This document shows, piece after piece, positions 1 to 5,834 of a DNA stretch of 5,834 bases. The stretch's first letter is position 1; each line of letters begins with the position of its first letter. The stretch comes from Coriobacteriales bacterium (GTDB lineage Bacteria > Actinomycetota > Coriobacteriia > Coriobacteriales > UBA8131). A program made the translations under genes and the position numbers. The stretch is from the NCBI GenBank assembly GCA_031276475.1, contig JAISMZ010000217.1:1-5834 (forward strand), given 5' to 3'. The notes under the pieces were generated by a model that worked only from the letters and a program-made list of their open reading frames with translations, made no database searches and was not told where the DNA came from.

Positions 1-2
1 GC

Positions 3-845
3 GCTGCCAGCCATAACTTTGCCATCGGCTGCGTCGGCGCCAGTCGCATCGACCGACAGGGCGACGTCAGTCGCTCCAGCCGCCACGTCGCCGCCAGCCG
101 CTCCAGCCGCTCCAGCCAACACGTCGCCGTCAGCCACGCGGCTTGTAGCAGTGGCGGCAGCGTCCTCCTCCACAAGTTTTAAACCTGCCAACACCATTGA
201 GGCATCGGGCGGCTTGCCCAGAGACGAGGCGCTGAGTACCCGAGCTCCCTGGGTCGTCGCCTGTGCCAGATTTGAAATCCGATCGGCTATCGAGCGAGTC
301 GTGGCGTTGGTGCCAAAGACGCAAAGCGCGACGGATTCCAAGACCTCAACCGCCCGAACCGGCTTCAGGCGACGCATCCCTCCAACGCTGCCGGCCTTAC
401 CTTCCCAGACGTGTCGCAGCCGGATGATCGCCTGAAAGGTCGCGTCATCGGCGATGCCGTCGTCGCGCAGTGCAAGGTTGCGTTGGAACTCTCGCAGCGC
501 CCGCTCAGTGAGCGGATCGAAGGCCCAATCGACATTACAGTAAAATCCCATCGTCAGAAGTGCGCTTTGCAAGACATAGACGTCGTGACCAACAAAGTAG
601 GGCATGTGCAGATACAGCGGACGCTCGCCCAGCGTTCGACTGGCGTCTACCAGTGCTGCCCAGGTGGCCTGACCAAGGACATCGCTTTGCGACAGGTGGG
701 TGCGCAGCTTAAAGGCACGCAGAGCCGTCGCGGTGCGCTCACCGTAGATCCCCGTCTTTGCCTCGTCACCAAGATCATAACCCAAAAGCCCCAGTCTGCG
801 CTGAACCTCCAGGAGGGAAAGATCGGTTGAAAGGGTCTCAGGCAT
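3..845 (-). CDS. Peptidoglycan-binding domain protein, CwlM-like (partial, C-terminus beyond the left edge)
   Basis: The frame is open for 281 codons from an ATG at 845 to the window edge. The start is fixed by an in-frame TGA at 849-851 and by GGAG at 852-855, 6 bases before the ATG. Residues about 9-68 and 84-145 are two PG_binding_1 (three-helix) repeats: each begins with a VQRRL- or LQSAL-like helix, then LGY or MGF, then a turn with T-x-x-AL-x-x-F (TATALRAF, TERALREF), and ends with an ATWAAL- or ATFQAI-like helix. Residues about 171-222 look like strand-helix-strand (VALCVFG, then RSIADRISNLA, then ARVLSAS), which resembles the core of an Amidase_3 fold but shows no HxGH zinc motif. From about 228 the chain turns Ala/Gly/Asp-rich and probably unstructured. 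There is no signal peptide, so a cytoplasmic location is likely. Actinobacterial CwlM has two such repeats plus an amidase-like domain and lies near murJ; the similarity here is inferred. The gene could instead be a lineage-specific PG-binding protein. Confidence 0.8.
   Translation of the reverse strand, partial: MPETLSTDLSLLEVQRRLGLLGYDLGDEAKTGIYGERTATALRAFKLRTHLSQSDVLGQATWAALVDASRTLGERPLYLHMPYFVGHDVYVLQSALLTMGFYCNVDWAFDPLTERALREFQRNLALRDDGIADDATFQAIIRLRHVWEGKAGSVGGMRRLKPVRAVEVLESVALCVFGTNATTRSIADRISNLAQATTQGARVLSASSLGKPPDASMVLAGLKLVEEDAAATATSRVADGDVLAGAAGAAGGDVAAGATDVALSVDATGADAADGKVMAGS
72..128. repeat. Short imperfect tandem repeat inside the coding region (Ala/Gly/Asp tract)
   Basis: A 21-base unit at 72-92 recurs at 108-128 with two mismatches. 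The nine-mer GCTCCAGCC occurs at 73-81, 100-108 and 109-117. On the minus strand this encodes repeated Ala-Gly-Ala and Gly-Asp-Val steps of the PG-binding protein. It looks like slippage-driven growth of a low-complexity linker. Confidence 0.6.
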
Positions 846-850
846 TGTTC

Positions 851-855
851 ACTCC
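851..855 (-). promoter_or_regulatory. Shine-Dalgarno site of the PG-binding protein gene
   Basis: GGAGT on the minus strand, with GGAG 6 bases before the ATG at 845. It is the clearest ribosome binding site in the window, and together with the in-frame stop just upstream it settles the start. Confidence 0.7.
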
Positions 856-932
856 AAAACACTGCGTACTTTGCGCACCAGCTTGTCCGTATGTGGCGCA
901 GCGGTCACCGGCGCACGACAACAGCATGGCAC

Positions 933-1997
933 TCACTCCACCGCGCGGTAGGTCGCACGGTCAGGAACCCGCACATTGATGTAGGTCAAGGTGTCTGGAT
1001 GAGCGTTGAGCAGGGTGATAATCGCGCTTTCCTTGGCGGGAATATCCTCGGCGGCGCCAAAGGCCACACCCACGTTATTCAGCAGCCCCAGGGTCGTTCG
1101 AGTGCGATCGGGGGCGCTGATAGTCGCTACCAATCCGCGCATTTCATCGCTGAAGCCCGCGAGTATGGCCAGCGCGTTAGCGACACCTTCGTCTTTAACC
1201 TCAGCTCCGAGTTGCGGCCGTACCGCCCGGGAAACATCCTTGATCATCACCAGGCCTTTGAGGTCGAGGTTGCCCAAAACCTGCGTCTCCTCCGGTCCAT
1301 CCAAGGTGCCCAGCCAGACACCATCTTCAGAGATCAGCCAATGAGTAATCGTAGCGTTGGTAACATCGGGGATGATCTCTGCCTGAGCAAAGACGCGGCG
1401 CTCGCTGATGTTTAAGATCAGCGTAGCAGGTAACTCGCGCTCCACCGATGCCTGTTTGATCCAGGGGTCGGCTTCAAGGCGAGCCTTGATCCCCTCGGTG
1501 TCCACCCGCAGCAATGTTGAACCCACCGGTACGGCGGCCACCTCCTTAAGATGATCGGCACTGAGATGTTCGGCGCCGTTAACACGCACTTCGCTGATGG
1601 CCAAAAACTCGGAGTTGTACGCGATAACACCGGCCACAGCAAGCAGCATCACCAACCCCGCAATGATTAAAAGCCTTATGGAGAGGGTACGCCCTTTTTT
1701 TACCCGTTGCTCGCGTCGAATATCGCGGCGACGCTCGCCAACGGTAGTCGTATCCGTCGCCGAAGCGTCCTCAAACACCCGGCGACTGGTCAGTTTGAGC
1801 GGCGGCGTTGCGCTCGCGCTCTTCGGTGCTTTGGCTGGGGGGCGTCGACTACTGGCTGAAGGGCGCGACGCGGTATTCCCCGATGCCTGCCGTGCGCCGG
1901 ATTGCTTCGCTTCCTTTGTGGGGCTGAGCGCGCGGCGGCGGCGCGGACGCCCGCTAAAAGCCGAGGAACCGGATCTCTGGTTGGAGTTCTGTGCCAT
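933..1997 (-). CDS. ftsQ: Cell division protein FtsQ/DivIB, POTRA-domain membrane protein
   Basis: A 354-residue bitopic divisome protein that links early and late division proteins and, with FtsL and FtsB partners, controls septal peptidoglycan synthesis. Residues 1-105 are a long basic tail rich in Ser, Ala, Pro and Arg, probably disordered and cytoplasmic. One membrane segment spans about 107-127 (LLIIAGLVMLLAVAGVIAY). It is followed by a POTRA domain at about 131-204, with the typical ISEVRVNGAEHLS opening, a VGSTLLRVD strand, WIKQASVERELP and the ISERRVFA ending. The C-terminal FtsQ/DivIB domain covers about 205-350. The tail is far longer than the roughly 25 residues in E. coli and similar to mycobacterial FtsQ. 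The ATG lies inside the 3' end of murB (44-base overlap), behind a purine-rich GAAAGAAGAG, so translation is probably coupled to murB. No ftsZ follows within the window. Confidence 0.92.
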   Translation of the reverse strand: MAQNSNQRSGSSAFSGRPRRRRALSPTKEAKQSGARQASGNTASRPSASSRRPPAKAPKSASATPPLKLTSRRVFEDASATDTTTVGERRRDIRREQRVKKGRTLSIRLLIIAGLVMLLAVAGVIAYNSEFLAISEVRVNGAEHLSADHLKEVAAVPVGSTLLRVDTEGIKARLEADPWIKQASVERELPATLILNISERRVFAQAEIIPDVTNATITHWLISEDGVWLGTLDGPEETQVLGNLDLKGLVMIKDVSRAVRPQLGAEVKDEGVANALAILAGFSDEMRGLVATISAPDRTRTTLGLLNNVGVAFGAAEDIPAKESAIITLLNAHPDTLTYINVRVPDRATYRAVE

Positions 1998-2874
1998 GCT
2001 CTTCTTTCACCCTGCGTCGTATCTCCATGATTATAGCAACCACATCCGTCGCCGTCGCCGAGCCGTTATTGATGATGAAATTGGCGTGCAGCTCAGAGAC
2101 TTGGGCGCCGCCCACCGTATAGCCCTTAAGGCCGACCGACTCGATAAGCTGACCGGCACGAGCCTTGGGCGGGTTGCGAAACACGCTTCCTGCACTGGGC
2201 TTGGTCAGCGGCTGGGTCTTCTTGCGCCGATTCATAACACCCTCCATTCGGGCTCGAATCTGCGCGGTGTTGCCGCGGTTTACCTTAAGCTCACATTCTA
2301 CGATCACCTCGCCGCCCGGTAACCCGGCGCTGCGATAATCCCAGGCAAGTTGCTCCGCATAATAGCGTACCAGTCCCTCGCCCGGGCGCACCACCGTAAG
2401 AGTGGCAACTTTGCTCCCTATCCACTCCTCGGCACTGCCGGCATTCATCGCCAAGGCACCGCCGAGAGTTCCCGGAATGCCCACAGCAAACTCAAAGCCG
2501 GAGAGACCGTTCTTAAAACTGCTCTGAACGAGATTGGGCAGCAGCACTCCCCCGCCGGCAACCAGCCGACCCGACTCAGCATGCTCATCGGGAAGAGTCA
2601 GGGATTTAAACTGGCGGCCCAGGGTGACCACCGCTCCCCTGAATCCTGCGTCGCTGACCAGCAGATTGCTGCCCTTGCCGACTATTACCCAGGGCAGTCC
2701 CCATTTGCCGAGCGTTGCAAAGGTCTCGGTAAGATCGTGCACGGTGGCGCACTCCACAAACAGATCGGCCGGGCCACCGATGCGGTAACTGGTGTGTCGA
2801 GCCATCGGTTCATCTACATAAGCCGCCCCTTCAAGCATGCCCTGGAGGGCGCAGTAGGCATCAAAGGCACTCAT
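1954..2874 (-). CDS. murB: UDP-N-acetylenolpyruvoylglucosamine reductase MurB
   Basis: This 306-residue cytoplasmic flavoenzyme reduces UDP-GlcNAc-enolpyruvate with NADPH to UDP-MurNAc, the second committed step of peptidoglycan synthesis. The FAD-binding part shows HTSYRIGGPADLFVE (27-41), VIVGKGSNLLVSDAGF (63-78) and the hallmark VGIPGTLGGALAMNAGS (131-147). The catalytic residues are in place: Arg181 in DYRS, the proton-donor Ser230 in AGSVFRNP, and Glu300 in LQPEIRF near the end. The length and the short WDYRS region fit the type II MurB of Gram-positives, which lacks the extra E. coli loop. The ATG lies 6 bases after the murC stop with only a weak site (AGTAGG, overlapping that stop), which suggests re-initiation by ribosomes finishing murC. 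A downstream ATG at codon 13 is possible, but the first fits the operon spacing. Confidence 0.97.
   Translation of the reverse strand: MSAFDAYCALQGMLEGAAYVDEPMARHTSYRIGGPADLFVECATVHDLTETFATLGKWGLPWVIVGKGSNLLVSDAGFRGAVVTLGRQFKSLTLPDEHAESGRLVAGGGVLLPNLVQSSFKNGLSGFEFAVGIPGTLGGALAMNAGSAEEWIGSKVATLTVVRPGEGLVRYYAEQLAWDYRSAGLPGGEVIVECELKVNRGNTAQIRARMEGVMNRRKKTQPLTKPSAGSVFRNPPKARAGQLIESVGLKGYTVGGAQVSELHANFIINNGSATATDVVAIIMEIRRRVKEEHGTELQPEIRFLGF
1999..2008 (-). promoter_or_regulatory. Probable ribosome binding site of ftsQ inside murB
   Basis: GAAAGAAGAG on the minus strand ends one base before the ftsQ ATG. It is purine-rich but close to the start and not a perfect Shine-Dalgarno site, so coupling to translation of murB may do much of the work. 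Confidence 0.4.
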
Positions 2875-2880
2875 CGGTGC

Positions 2881-4464
2881 CTACTGTCCGACGCTTTGTA
2901 CGACTGCAGCAACAGAGGGCGCCTGCTGCAATGTTGTCAGTTGAAGGGGCTGTTCGCCGTCTTGCGTGGCTACGGCGGCGGTTCGGGCAACAAGCTCTGC
3001 CAAAACCCGGGGCGCCTCCTGAGTAACATCGCCTGCACCCATGCAGATGATACAATCGCCCGGACTGGCCACAGCTGCCAGCCGTGCGGGAATACCCTCT
3101 CGTTCGCCCAGCACCTGCACCACGGCTTCTGGTTGGTGGCGTTGAATCGCCTGGGCCAGCGCTTCGCTGCTGACGCCGTCAATCGCACTTTCCCCAGCCG
3201 TGTAGATGGGCATCAAAAAAAGCGTCTGCGCCGCCTCAAAAGCTGTGGCAAACTGCTCCATGAAGGCTTCTGTGCGCGTATAACGGTGTGGCTGGAATAA
3301 GACGTGAACACGCTTGAAGCCTGCATCGTGGGCAGCTTGCAGCGTCGCATTAACCTCAGTTGGATGGTGAGCGTAATCATCAACAACGGTTATTTCACCC
3401 GCACGCCCAATGACCTCAAAGCGGCGCCCGACGCCTGCAAAGGCCCGTAAGGCCAAAACGCTGTCGGAACGCCTGAAGCCCAACCAATCGAGTGCTGCTA
3501 AAACTGCTGTTGCATTAAGCATATTATGTCTGCCCGGTGAAGCAGCCAGGGAGAGTTGAAGTATCTGACCGTCGGGAGTGCGCACGGCAAAACGCGAAAG
3601 GAGCGGGTCGGTGGTGCTGACACCGGGGGCAAGCTCGCTGGGGGCAGCGGCCGCCGCAGGCACGTTAGCGCGAGGGTTGCGGCCAAAAGCAGCGGCATTC
3701 TCATCCACAGCGTTTTTAAGTAGTTGGTAATCAGCGTCTTTGGCCAGCCCGTAGCTTATCACCTGACGGCCCTGTTCGCGGGCCAGCGCCAACAGTTGAA
3801 CATCATCAGCACAGACGATGGCCACGCCCTCGGGGCGCAGCTTTGCCAAAAAGGCCCGAAAAGCCTCCCTGACTTCCCGCAGGCAGGAGAAGTGATCGGT
3901 GTGATCGACCTCGATGTTGGTGATTATCGCCAGGGAAGGGTCGAGGTGGACAAAGGAGCTGTCGGACTCATCGGCCTCAACGACGAAGCACTCACCCCCG
4001 CCGCTGTAGGCACTGGCCTGCACCGAGTGAACCACGCCGCCCACCAAAAAGGTCGGGTCGGCTCCAAGTTCGTAAAGGGCACAGGCCAACATCGATGAGG
4101 TGGTCGTCTTGCCGTGGGTACCTGTGACGGCCAGCAGTCGATGCTCGCGGGCCAGCCAGGCCAGCATCTTGGCTCGTGGCCAGATTTCCAGATTGCGATC
4201 GCGGGCCGCTTTGACCTCGGGGTTATCCGCAGGTATCGCCGTTGAGATAACAACCAGCTCGATACTGGGATCGTCCAACGCCTCACTGTGGTGGCCAAAG
4301 CTGACCGTGACACCGCTTGCCAACAGAGCTTCTAAATATTTGGAGGGCTTGAGATCGGAGCCGCTGACCTTGATTCCCCGGTTGTGGGCAACCAAAGCGA
4401 TACCGGCCATTCCGGAGCCGGCGACACCGATGAAATGCACTCTGTTCAGGCTGTTTGGGAGCAT
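2881..4464 (-). CDS. murC: UDP-N-acetylmuramate--L-alanine ligase MurC
   Basis: A 527-residue cytoplasmic ATP-dependent Mur ligase that adds L-alanine to UDP-MurNAc, using the product of the adjacent murB. The N-terminal UDP-binding loop is HFIGVAGSGMAG (10-21). The central ATPase domain has the P-loop TGTHGKTTTSS (114-124), EADESDSSF (163-171) and TNIEVDHTDHF (182-192). GRHNMLNATAV (311-321) leads into the C-terminal domain, which has DDYAHHPTEV (362-371), QPHRYTRTE (391-399) and IYTAGE (420-425). It is longer than the usual 450-490 residues because of an Ala/Pro/Asn-rich insertion at about 250-290 and a Gln/Ala/Val-rich tail after about 495. The ATG at 4464 puts 9 residues before HFIG, as in most MurC proteins, but has no Shine-Dalgarno site. 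An in-frame TTG at 4497 would add 11 residues and has GGAAG 7 bases upstream, so it remains an alternative. First gene of the murC-murB-ftsQ unit. Confidence 0.96.
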   Translation of the reverse strand: MLPNSLNRVHFIGVAGSGMAGIALVAHNRGIKVSGSDLKPSKYLEALLASGVTVSFGHHSEALDDPSIELVVISTAIPADNPEVKAARDRNLEIWPRAKMLAWLAREHRLLAVTGTHGKTTTSSMLACALYELGADPTFLVGGVVHSVQASAYSGGGECFVVEADESDSSFVHLDPSLAIITNIEVDHTDHFSCLREVREAFRAFLAKLRPEGVAIVCADDVQLLALAREQGRQVISYGLAKDADYQLLKNAVDENAAAFGRNPRANVPAAAAAPSELAPGVSTTDPLLSRFAVRTPDGQILQLSLAASPGRHNMLNATAVLAALDWLGFRRSDSVLALRAFAGVGRRFEVIGRAGEITVVDDYAHHPTEVNATLQAAHDAGFKRVHVLFQPHRYTRTEAFMEQFATAFEAAQTLFLMPIYTAGESAIDGVSSEALAQAIQRHQPEAVVQVLGEREGIPARLAAVASPGDCIICMGAGDVTQEAPRVLAELVARTAAVATQDGEQPLQLTTLQQAPSVAAVVQSVGQ

Positions 4465-4472
4465 GACCGAAT

Positions 4473-4478
4473 ATTTTA
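4473..4478 (-). promoter_or_regulatory. Candidate -10 box of the murC operon
   Basis: TAAAAT on the minus strand ends 8 bases before the murC ATG at 4464, so transcription would begin at or just before the start codon. That agrees with the lack of a Shine-Dalgarno site. No good -35 match is seen. If murC starts at the TTG at 4497, this box would lie inside the gene and be irrelevant. Confidence 0.4.
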
Positions 4479-4500
4479 CCAGATGATGCCGCAGCAATGC

Positions 4501-4506
4501 TATACT
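4501..4506 (+). promoter_or_regulatory. Candidate -10 box of murJ, leaderless start
   Basis: TATACT (one mismatch to TATAAT) is separated from the GTG at 4513 by 6 bases, the classic arrangement for an actinobacterial leaderless transcript beginning at the start codon. A weak -35 candidate, TTACCA at 4476-4481, has a 19-base spacer. No Shine-Dalgarno site precedes the GTG. Confidence 0.55.
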
Positions 4507-4512
4507 TCCAGC

Positions 4513-5834
4513 GTGAACAACGAGCCGAACAACAAACCAACCCCCAAAGACAACGAGCAGCCCTCGGTCGCCCGCTCCACTGCTTTGATGGCTGTTGCCA
4601 CCCTGACCTCGCGCGCCACCGGCCTGATCCGCACCTGGGCGATGGCTGTCGCGCTGGGCAATACCCTGATCACTTCTTCGTATCAGGTTGCCAACAATTT
4701 GCCCAACATCATCTACGAGCTGGTGGCCGGTGGTCTGTTGGCGGCGGCCTTCGTGCCACTTTATATTCTTCAGACCGAGAAGTTCGGACGCGCGGGCGGT
4801 GACCGCTACGCCTCAAATCTCCTGAATCTGGCAATCATCATCCTCGGTGCCTTGAGCATCGCTGCGACCCTCTTTGCGCCAGAACTTATCGCCACTCAGA
4901 CCTTTACCGTAGCGGCTGATGCCGCCGTCTTTGACTATGCGGTGCAGTTCTTTCGCATCTTTGCCGTTCAGATGCTGTTTTACGGCATCGGCGGCGTTTT
5001 TACCAGCATCCTCAGCGCCCATCGCGTCTTTTTCATCACTGCGCTGGCGCCGCTGTTTAACAACCTGTTGGTAATCGCTTCTTTCTGCATCTATCCGCTG
5101 CTCCTGGGCGTCGACCCGCAGCTGGCGCTCACCGTTTTGGCCGTGGGCACAACGCTGGGTGTGGTCGCCCAATTTGCCGTTCAGATACCGGCGATGGCCC
5201 GCATCGGGTTTCGCTACCGGCCGCGCATCGACCTGCGCGATCCGGCACTTCGCGACACGATTAAGATCGGTATCCCCATGATCATCTACGTTGCCGGAAT
5301 GTTGGTCTCCTTTAGCTTTCGCAACGCCTTTGCTCTGCGAACCGGCGAGGACGGGGTAGCCACGTTGATCTATGCCTGGACCTGGTTTCAGCTGCCGCAC
5401 GGCATACTGGCGGCCTCGCTGACCCGCGCCCTGTTCACCGAGATGAGTGCGGCCTACGCCCGTGGTGATGACACCGCCTTCAAGCGTCACCTGAAAAACG
5501 GTATCTCTGGCACTTTGTTGATCTGCATCCCAATGGCGGGCCTGATGAGTGTCCTCAGTGTGCCGCTGATGCAGCTATTCAGGGCGGGGGCCTTCAGCGC
5601 CGGTGATGTTGCCTACGTCGGCTCGATCCTCAGCGTCTGGATCTTCGCGCTGCCCTTCTACTCGGTGCAGCAGTTCATGTTCAAAGTCTATTCCTCCATC
5701 CGCCGCTCCACGCTGTTCTCGATCATCTGCACCGCTCTGACCCTGCTCCAATGCGGGCTGTACGCCCTCTTCACCAGACCCTACTCCCTGGGACTGGCAG
5801 GCATTCCGGTGGCCGATCTAATCTATTACGCTCT
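4513..5834 (+). CDS. murJ: Lipid II flippase MurJ (MviN family), C-terminus beyond the right edge
   Basis: A polytopic MOP-superfamily membrane protein that moves lipid II from the inner to the outer face of the membrane. 440 codons are present without a stop; family members are usually about 500-550 residues, so roughly the last two to four membrane segments are missing. After a hydrophilic, Asn/Pro-rich N-terminus (1-20) come TLTSRATGLIR (30-40) and the MviN hallmark NNLPNIIYELVAGGLLAAAFVP (61-82). Repeated hydrophobic segments follow, for example near 104-123, 143-166, 174-198, 205-224 and 252-268. WFQLPHGILAASLT (291-304) matches the LPHG stretch of actinobacterial MurJ. Charged residues essential in E. 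coli are replaced (see findings). The start is uncertain: GTG at 4513 fits the promoter, but in-frame ATGs at 4483 and 4486, also without ribosome binding sites, would add about 10 residues. It is divergent from murC, so precursor synthesis and export share one control region. Confidence 0.95.
   Translation, partial: MNNEPNNKPTPKDNEQPSVARSTALMAVATLTSRATGLIRTWAMAVALGNTLITSSYQVANNLPNIIYELVAGGLLAAAFVPLYILQTEKFGRAGGDRYASNLLNLAIIILGALSIAATLFAPELIATQTFTVAADAAVFDYAVQFFRIFAVQMLFYGIGGVFTSILSAHRVFFITALAPLFNNLLVIASFCIYPLLLGVDPQLALTVLAVGTTLGVVAQFAVQIPAMARIGFRYRPRIDLRDPALRDTIKIGIPMIIYVAGMLVSFSFRNAFALRTGEDGVATLIYAWTWFQLPHGILAASLTRALFTEMSAAYARGDDTAFKRHLKNGISGTLLICIPMAGLMSVLSVPLMQLFRAGAFSAGDVAYVGSILSVWIFALPFYSVQQFMFKVYSSIRRSTLFSIICTALTLLQCGLYALFTRPYSLGLAGIPVADLIYYA

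Noticed and set aside
19..830. Two plus-strand open frames (19-435 and 411-830)
   Set aside because: Both are opposite the PG-binding protein, whose repeats are recognisable on the minus strand; the first has only low-complexity Ala/Pro/Ser sequence.
893..916. Hairpin-like sequence between ftsQ and the PG-binding gene (GCGC and CGG arms around a TCA loop) as a terminator
   Set aside because: The stem has bulges, and no T-run follows in the direction of transcription. It may be chance in GC-rich DNA or a weak mRNA structure.
1597..2322. Plus-strand open frame of 241 codons over ftsQ and murB
   Set aside because: It is antisense to the overlap of two recognised genes, shows no family motif and has no ribosome binding site of note.
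2350..3300. Long plus-strand open frame of 316 codons across murB and murC
   Set aside because: It lies wholly antisense to two genes with intact catalytic motifs, and its translation shows no recognisable family. Long antisense frames are expected at this GC content.
4495..4497. TTG as the murC start
   Set aside because: It has GGAAG at good spacing, but the ATG at 4464 gives the usual distance to the HFIG motif and fits the nearby -10 box. Kept as an alternative and not excluded.
4813..5490. Minus-strand open frame of 225 codons within murJ
   Set aside because: It is antisense to the MurJ reading frame, and its Gly/Asp/Gln/Arg-rich composition is what reversed hydrophobic membrane codons give.
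1..5834. CRISPR arrays, insertion sequences, tRNA or rRNA genes, phage or toxin genes
   Set aside because: No direct repeat arrays with spacers, terminal inverted repeats, transposase motifs or RNA gene signatures were seen; nearly every base belongs to a wall or division gene.

Overview
The window is a cell-wall and division locus with no mobile or foreign-looking DNA. Four of the five genes are recognised with confidence. Three are complete and lie on the minus strand in the order murC, murB, ftsQ, packed tightly enough to be one operon (6 bases between murC and murB, a 44-base overlap between murB and ftsQ). A fourth minus-strand gene follows ftsQ after 87 bases and runs off the left edge; it encodes a protein with two peptidoglycan-binding repeats. 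On the plus strand, divergent from murC and separated from it by about 48 bases, is murJ, which runs off the right edge.

The organism is probably an actinomycete-type Gram-positive (Actinomycetota), and the class Coriobacteriia is my best guess. The reasons are: moderately high GC; MurJ with the YEL and LPHGI stretches typical of actinobacterial MurJ in place of the Arg-rich and Asp-Arg motifs of E. coli; the order murC-(murB)-ftsQ; a CwlM-like protein near murJ; and an apparent leaderless start for murJ. The placement comes from remembered family features, not from a search.

Layout on the plus coordinate: 3-845 (minus) peptidoglycan-binding protein, partial, ending at the edge in an Ala/Gly/Asp-rich tract; 846-932 intergenic; 933-1997 (minus) ftsQ; 1954-2874 (minus) murB; 2881-4464 (minus) murC; 4465-4512 divergent promoter region; 4513-5834 (plus) murJ, partial.

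The genes form a coherent pathway. MurB makes UDP-MurNAc, MurC adds the first residue (L-Ala) of the stem peptide, MurJ flips finished lipid II across the membrane, FtsQ recruits the septal machinery that uses it, and the PG-binding protein may bind the wall or its precursors. The most interesting points are the two nearly leaderless divergent promoters between murC and murJ, and the PG-binding protein placed where ftsZ often follows ftsQ. That protein recalls mycobacterial CwlM, a regulator that contacts MurJ, but the part visible here lacks a recognisable amidase zinc motif.
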